From: Pseudomonas brassicacearum
GTDB lineage: Bacteria > Pseudomonadota > Gammaproteobacteria > Pseudomonadales > Pseudomonadaceae
DNA: 64,000 nt
Direction of reading: 5' to 3'
NCBI RefSeq assembly: GCF_003732265.1
Contig: NZ_MOBK01000011.1
Span: forward strand, 124,001-188,000
Positions within the stretch are counted from its first letter, which is position 1; every line of letters starts with the position of its first letter. Position numbers and translations under genes: made by a program. The notes beneath the pieces are model-generated. The model was not told where the DNA came from, made no database searches, and saw nothing but the letters and a program-made list of their open reading frames with translations. Of this stretch, positions 34,586 through 43,237 are shown piece after piece.

Positions 34586-35125
34586 TCAGTTGGAAAACAC
34601 AAACTGCCCCCTCACCTTTTTCGAACCCACAAACCCCAGGTCCGGGAACAGCAGCGCCTTCACCCAGGCCACATAAAACACCATGGCCAACGTGATCACC
34701 ACACCGACCACTGTCATCACCGGATCTTCCTCATACCCCTGAAACATCCGCCCGATCTGGCTGACGGTCAGAATCATGTAAATGGTGTAGGCCTGCGCCG
34801 AGTTCTTGTAGAAACCCCAGGTAAACGCCAGCGGCACCAGCGCCGCAAACAGGGTGAAAAACACCACGGCACCGGGGCCGATCATCGAGCCCAGATAGAA
34901 TCCGGTAACGGCCCCCAGCAAGGCTTGAAGGCAGGTCAGTGCGAGCAGAATGTTGACCTTGAGCGAGTGTTTTTCCCGCAACGCCGGATCCGGCCTGGCG
35001 CCGATCCAGTAAGCGAGTACCCGGTCCTTGACCACTCCACCGGAGAACGCCTTGAACGTCGCGGTTTTGGAGTGCCCGGCGTCGAGCGCCGCCATCAGTT
35101 GCCGCTTGATTTCCTTTTTGTCCAA
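34586..35125 (-). CDS. Multi-pass membrane protein of unknown function
   Basis: A 179-aa protein. A charged N-terminal 60 residues (MDKKEIKRQLMAALDAGHSK) precede four hydrophobic segments (about 55-75, 82-100, 107-125, 137-155). The fold is unrecognised. The upstream AAAGGGGAGATG gives a good Shine-Dalgarno. Isolated between two REP pairs. Confidence 0.75.
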   Translation of the reverse strand: MDKKEIKRQLMAALDAGHSKTATFKAFSGGVVKDRVLAYWIGARPDPALREKHSLKVNILLALTCLQALLGAVTGFYLGSMIGPGAVVFFTLFAALVPLAFTWGFYKNSAQAYTIYMILTVSQIGRMFQGYEEDPVMTVVGVVITLAMVFYVAWVKALLFPDLGFVGSKKVRGQFVFSN

Positions 35126-35162
35126 CGCCCATCTCCCCTTTCAAAAACAACCCAAATCAAAC

Positions 35163-35252
35163 TGTGGGAGCGAGCCTGCTCGCGATAGCGATCTAACAGT
35201 CACTGCTTGCATCGACTGACACCCCGCTATCGCGAGCAGGCTCACTCCTACA
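35163..35252. repeat. REP pair, family A
   Basis: Inverted TGTGGGAGCGAGCCTGCTCG half-sites enclosing about 45 bp, upstream of the 179-aa membrane protein gene. Confidence 0.84.
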
Positions 35253-35344
35253 CAGATTGGGGCATCTTCGCTTTATTGGGGACCACAAAGCAAAACGCCG
35301 CTTCCACCCGAGGCGGAAGCGGCAGAGGCATGAGCCTCAGCGGA

Positions 35345-35419
35345 TCAATGCATGAACAGGGCGATCAGGATAATGATCGGGATCGGCACGCCAAGAAAAA
35401 ACAGAAGTAATGAGCGCAT
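35345..35419 (-). CDS. 24-residue hydrophobic peptide
   Basis: The ORF encodes a peptide beginning MRSLLLFFLGVPIPIIILIA, almost entirely one membrane helix with a positive N-terminus. AGGAG lies 7 nt before its ATG, and it starts only 15 bp after the stop of the 309-aa membrane protein, so the two are probably cotranscribed. It could be an accessory subunit of that protein. Confidence 0.6.
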   Translation of the reverse strand: MRSLLLFFLGVPIPIIILIALFMH

Positions 35420-35434
35420 GATGATTCTCCTGGG

Positions 35435-36364
35435 TTAGCGAACAGGGGTGGTGGTGACGTAAGTGTCGGTTTCCACGTACACAACGGCGTCCCGACGGCG
35501 ACCGCCAAAGGTGGCGGCAAGACTGGCGAAAAACGCGCCGATCAGCAGTGCGATGAACATCCACAGCGACGTCCAGGCAGCGACTTTCGCGGCTTTGTCA
35601 GCGGCTTGCTGGGCAGCCAGTTTGGCGTCGGCCACGGCTTTTTGTGTGCGGGCATAGACTTCGTCGACACGACGTTCGGCGTCTGCCTGAGTCAGGTTGG
35701 TGCGTTGGGCGACCATTTGGGCGAGATAAGTCCGGTCGTCGGCACTCAGGCCGTTGTTGCCCAGGCTGCGCACAAAAATGCGCGTCACGGTGCCACGCGC
35801 GGCGTCATCGCTCACGGCGGCCGGACGATCGTCACGGAACAGGCTGTCGACGAAATAGCCGTACTGGTCGCTATTGGTATTGGCAGCCGCGGTGCCGGCG
35901 GCTTGAGTGGCCGCACTGGCTGCCCCGCCGACCATATTGGCCCCGGCCTGCATGCCACCACTGACCACACTGCTGACCGAGCCGACCACCAGGGTCGCGG
36001 TCACCAGCGTCGCCACGCACCAGGCGAGGAAACCATGGGCGGTATCACGGAAATACACTTCATCCCCGTGCATGTTGGCCCACTTGACCCGCAAGCGACC
36101 GGCAATATAACCGCCGGCCCCGGCCGCCAAAATTTGCGTCACCGCCAGCCACACGATGGTTGAAATGCCCAAACCCTTGGCACTCACACCTTCATTGGCC
36201 CACGGCGACACCGCCGAAAAACCCAGGCCGAAACCGAGTAGCACCAGGATCAGCGACAACGCTGCCGCCGCAGCGGCCCCGGCGAAGATCGCCCCCCAAG
36301 ACACACCCGAGAGCGTGCTCGTTTCTTCTGCGACGTTATAGAAACCATCAGAAGATCTGTTCAT
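35435..36364 (-). CDS. Membrane protein of unknown function with Ala-rich cytoplasmic or periplasmic domain
   Basis: A 309-aa protein starting MNRSSDGFYNVAEETSTLSG. Hydrophobic helices are at about 22-50, 70-95, 115-140 and 265-290. The third is followed by a Gly/Ala-rich and then a charged helical segment (about 175-260) with RAVDEV-like heptads, probably a coiled coil. It ends in a short tail after RRRDAVVYVETD. GGAG lies upstream of the chosen ATG; a longer frame 18 codons back is less likely. The family resembles PhnA-like proteins of Pseudomonas, but I cannot assign a role. Confidence 0.72.
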   Translation of the reverse strand: MNRSSDGFYNVAEETSTLSGVSWGAIFAGAAAAAALSLILVLLGFGLGFSAVSPWANEGVSAKGLGISTIVWLAVTQILAAGAGGYIAGRLRVKWANMHGDEVYFRDTAHGFLAWCVATLVTATLVVGSVSSVVSGGMQAGANMVGGAASAATQAAGTAAANTNSDQYGYFVDSLFRDDRPAAVSDDAARGTVTRIFVRSLGNNGLSADDRTYLAQMVAQRTNLTQADAERRVDEVYARTQKAVADAKLAAQQAADKAAKVAAWTSLWMFIALLIGAFFASLAATFGGRRRDAVVYVETDTYVTTTPVR

Positions 36365-36642
36365 TGTTGTATCGCTCCAGGCAGGAAAGATGGTGTTACA
36401 ACTCTTCGAATGCACCATTGCAGTCAGCGTGCCAGTCGCGATTTTTTAATAACTCGTTATATTTCAATTACCTATAAAGTTTGAACTTCCATTTCTCATG
36501 CAATTTGCAAGGAATGCCTCAACGCAGCGGGTTTTCTGCATTGATCAAAATATTCAGAGCATGAAGTTTTATTTAGAAAGACTCCGCTCATTTCTTGGCA
36601 AAATGCTGCACATCATTGAGAACCGCTAATCAGGCACGCCCT

Positions 36643-37326
36643 ATGACCCGCATCTTGACCATCGAAGACGACGCCGTGACCGCCCGGGAAATCGTCGCCG
36701 AACTGAGCAGCCACGGCCTCGATGTCGACTGGGTCGACAATGGCCGCGAAGGCCTGGAGCGTGCTGTCAGTGGTGACTACGACCTGATCACCCTCGACCG
36801 CATGCTGCCGGAGCTCGATGGCCTGGCGATCGTCACCACGCTGCGGACCATGGGCGTGGCCACGCCGATCCTGATGATCAGCGCCCTCTCCGACGTGGAT
36901 GAGCGCGTACGAGGCTTGCGCGCTGGCGGTGACGATTACCTGACCAAGCCATTCGCCACCGATGAAATGGCCGCCCGCGTTGAAGTGCTGCTGCGCCGCC
37001 AGAACACCGTGACCGCCCAGGCCACGACATTGCGAGTGGCCGACCTGGAACTCAACCTGATCAGCCACGAAGCGAGCCGCGCTGGCGTCCTGCTGACGCT
37101 GCTGCCGACCGAGTACAAATTGCTCGAATTCCTGATGCGCAACACCGGGCAGATTCTGTCGCGCATGATGATTTTCGAAGAAGTCTGGGGTTACCACTTC
37201 GACCCCGGCACCAACCTGATCGACGTGCACATCGGCCGTCTGCGCAAGAAAATCGACCCACAAGGCCAGGTCCCACTGATTCGGACCGTGCGAGGCTCGG
37301 GTTATGTCATTGCCGAACCCGTCTAA
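36643..37326 (+). CDS. OmpR-family response regulator
   Basis: A 227-aa regulator with a receiver (MTRILTIEDD acidic pocket; phospho-acceptor Asp in LITLDRMLPELDG; lysine in DDYLTKPFA) and a winged-helix DNA-binding domain (LLTLLPTEYKLLEFLMRNTG, then RTVRGSGYVI). Its stop overlaps the histidine kinase start by 23 bp, marking a cognate pair. The signal is unknown; the kinase sensor domain looks metal- or peptide-independent by eye. Confidence 0.9.
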   Translation: MTRILTIEDDAVTAREIVAELSSHGLDVDWVDNGREGLERAVSGDYDLITLDRMLPELDGLAIVTTLRTMGVATPILMISALSDVDERVRGLRAGGDDYLTKPFATDEMAARVEVLLRRQNTVTAQATTLRVADLELNLISHEASRAGVLLTLLPTEYKLLEFLMRNTGQILSRMMIFEEVWGYHFDPGTNLIDVHIGRLRKKIDPQGQVPLIRTVRGSGYVIAEPV

Positions 37327-38698
37327 AGGCTGGCGCTCTTCCAGCAGCCGCTTGCTGGCGCTCTACAGTTCGCTGTTCGTGATCTGGAGCGCGATCCTGA
37401 TGGGCGTCATGTACTACGAGGTGTCCGCTTACCTCGACAACCTGGCCAAGCACTCGCTGATGCAACGCCAGCATCTGTTTTCGCGCTTCCAGGGCGAGCA
37501 ACTGCTGGACGCCCTCGCCGTCAGCATGACCTTCGACATTCGCGGCATCGACGCCTATGGCTTGTTCGATCACCAGCATCGCTACCTCAGTGGCGCCCTG
37601 CGTTTTATCCCCGAAGACCTGCCGCTGGACGGCAAGATCCACATGCTCCGCGACTGCACCGACTCCGACGATCCGATCCTGCCCGCCGACAGTTGTGACG
37701 CGGTAGCGACCCAGACCCGCGACGGTCGCTGGCTGGTGCTGGTGCGCGACAACGGTTCGTTGTTCGCCGTCACCCGGATCATCCTTCATGCGTTGTTCTG
37801 GGGCGTGACCTTGACGATCATTCCCGGCATCGCCGGTTGGCACCTGTTACGCCGCCGACCCCTGCGGCGCATCCGCGCGATTCAGGCCAGCGCCGAAGCC
37901 ATCGTCGCCGGCGATTTGACCCGGCGCCTGCCCTTGTCCAATCGGCGCGATGAACTGGACATGCTCGCTACCATCGTCAACGCCATGCTCGAGCGCATCG
38001 AGCGCTTGATGCACGAGGTCAAGGGTGTCTGCGACAACATCGCCCACGACCTGCGCACCCCGCTGACACGCCTGCGGGCGCAGCTGTACCGAATTCAGCA
38101 GCAGGCCGCAGATGACTCGACGCTCGCCGTGCAACTGGATTCCGTGCTCGGTGAAGCGGACACCTTGATGGCGCGATTTCGCGGGTTGCTGCGGATCTCC
38201 GAGCTGGAAGATCGCCAGCGCCGCTCGGGTTTTGTGCAACTGGACCCGGTGCCATTGCTGCTAGAGCTGCACGACTTTTACCTGCCGCTGGCGGAAGAAG
38301 GCGAACTGGTTTTCAAGCTGCAATTGCCGCAGACATTGCCAGCGCTGAATGGCGATCGGGCGTTGTTGTTCGAAGCCGTGGCGAATCTGCTGAGCAACTC
38401 GATCAAGTTCACACCGCCGGGGGGCGAGGTGATTTTGCGTGGGGTCAGTGCGGGCGGGTGTACGCGGATCGAAGTGCTGGACTCCGGGCCCGGGATTCCA
38501 GAGGCCGAGCGCGAAGCGGTGTTTCAGCGGTTTTATCGGGCTGAGGGTGGCAATCAGAAAAGCGGGTTTGGTTTGGGCTTGTCGATCGTTGCGGCGATTG
38601 CCGGTTTGCATGGGTTTTCGCTGGAGGTGGGCAGCAGCGAACTCGGTGGCGCGCGGTTGGTGCTGGATTGCCGGGAGAGCCTGATTCCTCAGACATGA
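37304..38698 (+). CDS. Membrane sensor histidine kinase
   Basis: A 464-aa kinase. The first transmembrane helix is at about 17-38, a periplasmic sensor runs to about 155, a second helix spans about 157-180, then HAMP (RRRPLRRIRAIQASAEAIVA), HisKA with the phospho-His in NIAHDLRTPLTR, and HATPase (LLSNSIKFTPPGGEV; GFGLGLSIVAAI). The periplasmic domain has two Cys (LRDCTDSDDPILPADSCDAV) and several acids and could bind a cation. Pairs with the OmpR-type regulator just upstream. Confidence 0.9.
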   Translation: MSLPNPSKGWRSSSSRLLALYSSLFVIWSAILMGVMYYEVSAYLDNLAKHSLMQRQHLFSRFQGEQLLDALAVSMTFDIRGIDAYGLFDHQHRYLSGALRFIPEDLPLDGKIHMLRDCTDSDDPILPADSCDAVATQTRDGRWLVLVRDNGSLFAVTRIILHALFWGVTLTIIPGIAGWHLLRRRPLRRIRAIQASAEAIVAGDLTRRLPLSNRRDELDMLATIVNAMLERIERLMHEVKGVCDNIAHDLRTPLTRLRAQLYRIQQQAADDSTLAVQLDSVLGEADTLMARFRGLLRISELEDRQRRSGFVQLDPVPLLLELHDFYLPLAEEGELVFKLQLPQTLPALNGDRALLFEAVANLLSNSIKFTPPGGEVILRGVSAGGCTRIEVLDSGPGIPEAEREAVFQRFYRAEGGNQKSGFGLGLSIVAAIAGLHGFSLEVGSSELGGARLVLDCRESLIPQT

Positions 38699-38726
38699 CC
38701 CAATCTCCCTGACAACGAGGAATCAA

Positions 38727-38816
38727 TGTGGGAGCGGGCTTGCTCGCGAAGGCGGCGTGTCAGTCGACAATGATGTTGAATGACACGCCGCCTTCGCGAG
38801 CAAGCCCGCTCCCACA
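38727..38816. repeat. REP pair, family A
   Basis: Inverted TGTGGGAGCGGGCTTGCTCG half-sites between the kinase gene and the convergent SRPBCC gene. Confidence 0.86.
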
Positions 38817-38848
38817 GGCAGATTCGTGGTGATTATTAATGGGTGATT

Positions 38849-39259
38849 TCAGGCCGGGAAATTCGCCCGCAGTGCCTGCAGCCCCCCCTGATAAATCCCG
38901 TCGAACAACGCCACCACTTCTTCCTCACTCACCCCCACCGGTTCAAACCGACCCGACCACGTCACCCGAGCCCCCTGCCCCTGTGCTTCAACCTTGATCG
39001 TCGCCAGATACGCAGTAGCCGGAAACGGTGCCTGCTCAATCGAATAGCTGTACGTCTTCCCGGCGTTATCAAACGCCTCAAGCCGCTCGACGACCACCGC
39101 GCCATCCGCAGTTTGCAGGCTGCGCACCCGCCCGCCTTCGCTCAGTTCGCTTTTCGGAATGAACGGCAGCCAGTCCGGCAGCGAATTGAAGCCGCCGATC
39201 AAACGCCATACGTCATCGGCCGAAGCCGGGATCTCAACAAACGCTGATGCAGTTGCCAT
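38849..39259 (-). CDS. SRPBCC-fold (START-like) protein
   Basis: A 136-aa polyketide-cyclase/START-like protein (FVEIPASADDVWRLIGGFNS; GARVTWSGRFEPVGVSEEEV). It has a hydrophobic ligand cavity by family, but the ligand is unknown. The start MATASAFVE has GAGAGGG upstream. It lies at the end of a leftward aldo-keto reductase, SDR and SRPBCC gene run that is probably one operon. Confidence 0.82.
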   Translation of the reverse strand: MATASAFVEIPASADDVWRLIGGFNSLPDWLPFIPKSELSEGGRVRSLQTADGAVVVERLEAFDNAGKTYSYSIEQAPFPATAYLATIKVEAQGQGARVTWSGRFEPVGVSEEEVVALFDGIYQGGLQALRANFPA

Positions 39260-39285
39260 GTAACCCTCTCTGTTAATCAAAAAAT

Positions 39286-40083
39286 TCAGATCGCCATGCT
39301 GTCGACAACACCGCCGTCAACCCGCAATGCCGCGCCGGTGGTGGCCGAGGACAGCGGCGAAGCGATGTACGCCACCAGGTTCGCTACTTCCTCGACATCC
39401 GCCACACGCTGGATGATCGACGTCGGCCGCGCTTTCAGCACAAACGCATCGGCTTCTTCGCGAACGCTGCGGCCGGACGCGGCAGTGGCGTCCTTGAGCA
39501 TTTGCTCCAGGCCATCGGTCAGCGTCGGACCGGGCAGGATCGCATTGACCGTCACACCGGTACCCGCCAGCCGTTTGGCCAGGCCATGGGACACCGCCAG
39601 GTTGGCGCTTTTGGTCACGCCATAGTTGAGCATGTCGGCCGGGATCGAGATGCCGGATTCCGAGGACACAAAGATCACCCGGCCCCAACCCTGCTTGACC
39701 ATGTCCGGCACGTAATGCCGGGACAGGCGCACACCGGAGATCACATTGACCTCATAAAAGCGCGTCCATTCGCTGTCCGGTGTGTCGAAGAAATCGACGT
39801 CGTTGAAGATGCCGAGGTTGTTCACCAGAATGTCCGCACGCGGCTCGGCAGCGAACAGCACCTCGGCGCCTTCGGCGGTGCCCAGGTCAGCGGTCAGGCC
39901 ACGCAACTGCGCGTCCGGTACGCTTTGACGAATGCTCGCCAGCGCCTGTTCGACCTTGGCCGTCTCGCGGCCGATCACCACCACCGTGGCGCCGGACTCG
40001 GCCAACGCCTTGCTGATGCCCAGGCCAATGCCGGCGGTGCTGCCGCTGACAATGGCGAGTTTTCCACTCAGATCAATCTTCAT
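39286..40083 (-). CDS. Short-chain dehydrogenase/reductase
   Basis: A 265-aa NAD(P)-dependent oxidoreductase. Cofactor motif is SGSTAGIGLG and the catalytic pair is in NYGVTKSANL (Tyr and Lys). The ATG at MKIDLSGKLA has AGGAG 7 nt upstream and is preferred over the TTG two codons before. It overlaps the tail of the aldo-keto reductase gene's neighbour region closely (start next to that gene's stop), so the two are coupled. Confidence 0.88.
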   Translation of the reverse strand: MKIDLSGKLAIVSGSTAGIGLGISKALAESGATVVVIGRETAKVEQALASIRQSVPDAQLRGLTADLGTAEGAEVLFAAEPRADILVNNLGIFNDVDFFDTPDSEWTRFYEVNVISGVRLSRHYVPDMVKQGWGRVIFVSSESGISIPADMLNYGVTKSANLAVSHGLAKRLAGTGVTVNAILPGPTLTDGLEQMLKDATAASGRSVREEADAFVLKARPTSIIQRVADVEEVANLVAYIASPLSSATTGAALRVDGGVVDSMAI

Positions 40084-40085
40084 GC

Positions 40086-41102
40086 TCAAGCTCCTGTGAT
40101 CGGCAATGGCGCGCGGTCGGAGACCAGTTTTGCCTCACGCATTGCCTGCCAGAAAGCGGCGGGAATCACCGCCGACAGCGCGGCAACGTCTTCAGCAATA
40201 CGCTCCGGACGGCTGGAACCTGGAATCACCGCCGCCACCGCCGGGTTGGCCAACGAGAACTGCAAGGCCGCTGCTTTTATGTCGACACCGTGCGCGGCAG
40301 CGATGCGTTTGATGTGCTCGACTTTGTTGATGATCGCCGGGCTGGCTTGCTGGTACTCGAAGTGCGCACCGCCGGCCAGAATGCCCGAACTGTAAGGACC
40401 ACCGACCACGATCTCGACGTTCTGCGCCAGGGCGGCATCCATCAAACGTTGCAACGCGCGGTCGTGGTCGAGAAGAGTGTAGCGACCCGCCAGCAGAAAA
40501 CCGTCCGGTTGCGCTTCGGTCAGATCAAGGGTCAGTTCGCACGGTTCAACCTTGTTCACGCCCAGGCCCCAACCCTTGATCACGCCTTCTTCGCGCAAGC
40601 GGGTCAGCACTTTGAAGGCGCCGGTGCGGGCCTGGTTGAAGTACTCCAGCCATTGATCGCCGTAGAAATCCTGCGCGATGTCATGCACCCAGACGATGTC
40701 CAGGCGGTCGGTTTGCAGACGCTTGAGGCTGTCCTCAATGGAGCGCATCGTCGCGTCGGCGCTGTAGTCGTTGACGATCTTGTTCGGGAGGCCGTGCTCG
40801 AACACCCCGCTCTTCTCGCCCAGGTCACGGGCCGCCGTGTCTTCGACTTCATCCAGAATGACCCGGCCGACTTTGCTGCTCAGCACGTAGTCATCGCGGT
40901 TGTAACGGGACAGCGCGGCGCCCAAACGAATTTCCGACAGGCCCGAACCGTAGAACGGCGCGGTGTCGAAGTAACGCACGCCGGCATCCCAGGCGGCGTG
41001 CACGGTGGCGAGCGCTTCTTCTTCAGGAATGGCGCGGAACATGTTGCCCAAGGGTGCGGTACCGAAACCCAGCGCGCCGGGCAGTTTGTCTTTCAAGCTC
41101 AT
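40086..41102 (-). CDS. Aldo/keto reductase
   Basis: A 338-aa (beta/alpha)8 oxidoreductase. The catalytic tetrad is visible as Asp in RYFDTAPFYG, Tyr in the same segment, Lys in VLSSKVGRV and His in DIVWVHD. It resembles the group that includes pyridoxal 4-dehydrogenase and D-threo-aldose (L-fucose) dehydrogenase. It is divergent from a LysR regulator and leads the operon with the SDR and SRPBCC genes. Confidence 0.86.
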   Translation of the reverse strand: MSLKDKLPGALGFGTAPLGNMFRAIPEEEALATVHAAWDAGVRYFDTAPFYGSGLSEIRLGAALSRYNRDDYVLSSKVGRVILDEVEDTAARDLGEKSGVFEHGLPNKIVNDYSADATMRSIEDSLKRLQTDRLDIVWVHDIAQDFYGDQWLEYFNQARTGAFKVLTRLREEGVIKGWGLGVNKVEPCELTLDLTEAQPDGFLLAGRYTLLDHDRALQRLMDAALAQNVEIVVGGPYSSGILAGGAHFEYQQASPAIINKVEHIKRIAAAHGVDIKAAALQFSLANPAVAAVIPGSSRPERIAEDVAALSAVIPAAFWQAMREAKLVSDRAPLPITGA

Positions 41103-41218
41103 GATTCAACCTCGTCAGTTTCAGTGGTCAGTGGCCTGACCGTTGAGCAGATCCTAGATTGCGACAGTCGGACCGTCCAAGACATAATGTGCAGCACTTA
41201 AGTCCCCATAGGTCTGAC

Positions 41219-42106
41219 ATGATCGACATCCGCCAATTGCGCTACTTCGTCGCCGTCGCCGAAGAAGAACACGTCGGTCGCGCCGCCGAACGCCTGCACA
41301 TTTCCCAGTCACCACTGAGCCGGCAGATCGCCCAGCTTGAGGAACGCCTGGGGCTGACCCTGTTCGAACGCAGCCAGCAACGCATCCGCCTGACCCGCGA
41401 CGGCCAGACCTTCCTCGCCGAAACCCGCGCCCTGCTGACCCATGCCAGTCGCCTGGAATCCCTCGGCAAACGCCTCGGTCGCGGCGAAGAAGGCGGTTTG
41501 TGCATCGGCTACATCGAAAACGCCATGCACGCCGGGGTGTTGCCCAATGCCCTGCGCGTGTTGCGCGTCGAGCGGCCGAACGTGCATGTTGCGCTGTATA
41601 ACCTGCGCTCCACTGAACAGCTTGAAGGCCTGCGCCAGCGCAGCCTCGACATCGCATTGGTCAGCGAACCACCGGCCAAAAATGATCCGGATCTGCTGGG
41701 CTTTCAAGTGCTGGACGACCCGATGTTGCTGGCATTGCCTGAGCATCATCCACTGGCCAACCAAACCACATTGACCCCGGCCGACCTCACCGATCAGGAG
41801 TGGATCGGTGTGCAACACCACACCAGCCGCGAAGATTTTGTCAGCGCCTGCATCCGCGCCGGGTTCACCCCGGACATCCGCATGGAAGCCACCGGCCCCT
41901 TCACTGCCATGGCCCTGGTGGCCTCGGGACTGGGCATCGCGATGATTCAGAAAGGCTTGAGCCGCAACGCACCGCCGGGCGTGGTGCTGCGGGAAGTGCC
42001 GTGGATTAGCTTCACCCGCCCTCTGTGGGCGGCGTGGCACCGGATCAATTTGCGGCCGTTGGTGGAGACGTTCAGGAAAGTGCTGACGGAGCCGCCAGCC
42101 GCTTAG
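41219..42106 (+). CDS. LysR-family transcriptional regulator
   Basis: A 295-aa regulator with helix-turn-helix EEHVGRAAERLHISQSPLSR and an effector domain. Start MIDIRQLRYFVAVAEEEHVG is the usual LysR N-terminus. It belongs to the CatR/BenM-like or HcaR-like subgroup that controls aromatic and related catabolism. Divergent from the aldo-keto reductase operon with about 116 bp between starts, hence its likely regulator. Confidence 0.88.
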   Translation: MIDIRQLRYFVAVAEEEHVGRAAERLHISQSPLSRQIAQLEERLGLTLFERSQQRIRLTRDGQTFLAETRALLTHASRLESLGKRLGRGEEGGLCIGYIENAMHAGVLPNALRVLRVERPNVHVALYNLRSTEQLEGLRQRSLDIALVSEPPAKNDPDLLGFQVLDDPMLLALPEHHPLANQTTLTPADLTDQEWIGVQHHTSREDFVSACIRAGFTPDIRMEATGPFTAMALVASGLGIAMIQKGLSRNAPPGVVLREVPWISFTRPLWAAWHRINLRPLVETFRKVLTEPPAA

Positions 42107-42173
42107 GAACGATCAGTGTCTGCTCGCGATGGTTGTGTGTCAGGCGCCATCATCTGTGTCTGACCCACCGCCA

Positions 42174-42264
42174 TCGCGAGCAAGCTCGCTCCCACAGTTG
42201 TTCTGTGTTGATCACAAATAGTGAGTTCACAAAAATCCCCGTGTGGGAGCGAGCTTGCTCGCGA
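42174..42264. repeat. REP pair, family A
   Basis: Inverted TCGCGAGCAAGCTCGCTCCC half-sites. A stray half-like TGCTCGCGATGG stands at 42121. Together with the adjacent family B element this fills the 363-bp gap between the LysR and DUF6124 genes. Confidence 0.84.
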
Positions 42265-42309
42265 TGAAGTCCGACCAAACACCACAAAAACCTACGGTCA
42301 ACCCGACCA

Positions 42310-42444
42310 TTGTGGCGAGGGGGCTTGCCCCCGTTGGGCAGCGCAGCAGCCCCAAAACCATTGAACGCGATGTGCCTGAAGGAATGCATTGTCAGTAACA
42401 GGGGCCGCTGCGCAGCCCAACGGGGGCAAGCCCCCTCACCACAA
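42310..42444. repeat. Dispersed palindromic element, family B
   Basis: Inverted TGTGGCGAGGGGGCTTGCCC half-sites; inner arms carry the usual GGGCAGCGCAGCAGCCCC / GGGGCCGCTGCGCAGCCC pair. It lies directly beside a family A REP pair. Confidence 0.82.
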
Positions 42445-42469
42445 GACTTCGCCTCACCACAGATAAGCG

Positions 42470-42835
42470 TTAACTATGCGGATCGACGTTATCCAGCATC
42501 CGGTTCACCGCCAGTTCGCCCAACATCACGGAGTTTTGAATGCCCAGCAGGGTATGGCGCTGCGGGCCGTTCAGTTGCCCCGCGAAGTCACTCAACATCA
42601 CACTCGCTGACGCCAACGTCTCACAGGCGTTCACCAGCAAGGTTTCGTTATCAGTGTCGGGGCCGACGAAGTAGATGGTGCTGGGTTTGCGCGGGGTGTC
42701 TTTGGGGATGACCGGTTTGAGGTAGTAGTCGAGGGCGCGGTCGGCGGCGGTGTTGAGTTTTTTCGAATCGGCGGATTCGTAGGGGGAAACGTCGTCGGTT
42801 TCGGTTTCTGGCGGGTTGGGTGTGATCTTGAACAT
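42470..42835 (-). CDS. DUF6124-family protein
   Basis: A 121-aa soluble protein of a family typical of Pseudomonas (formerly grouped as DUF3077). It has a Pro/Glu/Asp-rich N-terminus (FKITPNPPETETDDVSPY), a TIYFVGPDTDNETLLVNACE segment and a helical C-terminus. Function unknown. AAGGAG is 7 nt before the ATG but lies inside an inverted-repeat leader (described separately), so its translation may be regulated by RNA structure. Confidence 0.82.
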   Translation of the reverse strand: MFKITPNPPETETDDVSPYESADSKKLNTAADRALDYYLKPVIPKDTPRKPSTIYFVGPDTDNETLLVNACETLASASVMLSDFAGQLNGPQRHTLLGIQNSVMLGELAVNRMLDNVDPHS

Positions 42836-43010
42836 GGTGAAGCTCCTTGATTAGTGGCGCCGCCACCGTCCGCGGTCAAACGAATCAAGGTGGCAGCTGT
42901 ACGCGGGTTGACCGACCGGAAATCAAGGTATCCGGCACACCCGAAGGTGTCCCGCGCACAGCCACCGCAAAAAGTCTGAAACCTTTCTCGGGCACTGGTA
43001 CGCCTTGATT
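42836..43010 (-). promoter_or_regulatory. Structured leader of the DUF6124 gene with four complementary 8-mers
   Basis: Read 5' to 3' on the minus strand, the leader carries AATCAAGG (43010-43003), CCTTGATT (42928-42921), CCTTGATT (42890-42883) and AATCAAGG (42852-42845). The last copy runs into AG to make the Shine-Dalgarno AAGGAG. The second copy sits in the 10-nt loop of a CCGGA/TCCGG hairpin (42916-42935). A GTGGC/GCCAC hairpin (42854-42866) nests inside the last pair. Each AATCAAGG can pair with either CCTTGATT, so alternative folds can hide or free the ribosome site. The rest up to 43237 holds a 76-codon open frame of doubtful reality and the LysR promoter. Confidence 0.5.
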
Positions 43011-43237
43011 GAGTCGGACGGTCAAATCCGATCGCTGAATTGGCAGCGACCCGCAAACGATAAAGTCCAGGCCCAAGGCGCACAAGCCGGCGAATTCTGG
43101 CGCAGTCGTAGGCAACGGCGCAAGGATGTGTAGCCTCGAAGAGTATCTAGGGATGTGTGTTAAACATCGCCGTTTAATGCCCCATTCAAGTTTGGTGCTT
43201 TACTGAACAGACCCCAAAAATCCTGCGAGCAATCCCC

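Noticed and set aside
42885..43115. A 76-codon minus-strand frame in the DUF6124 leader.
   Set aside because: No Shine-Dalgarno, and its repeated LNQG/TLIS segments are explained by the complementary 8-mers of the RNA leader. It may still be a translated leader, but the sequence does not show it.
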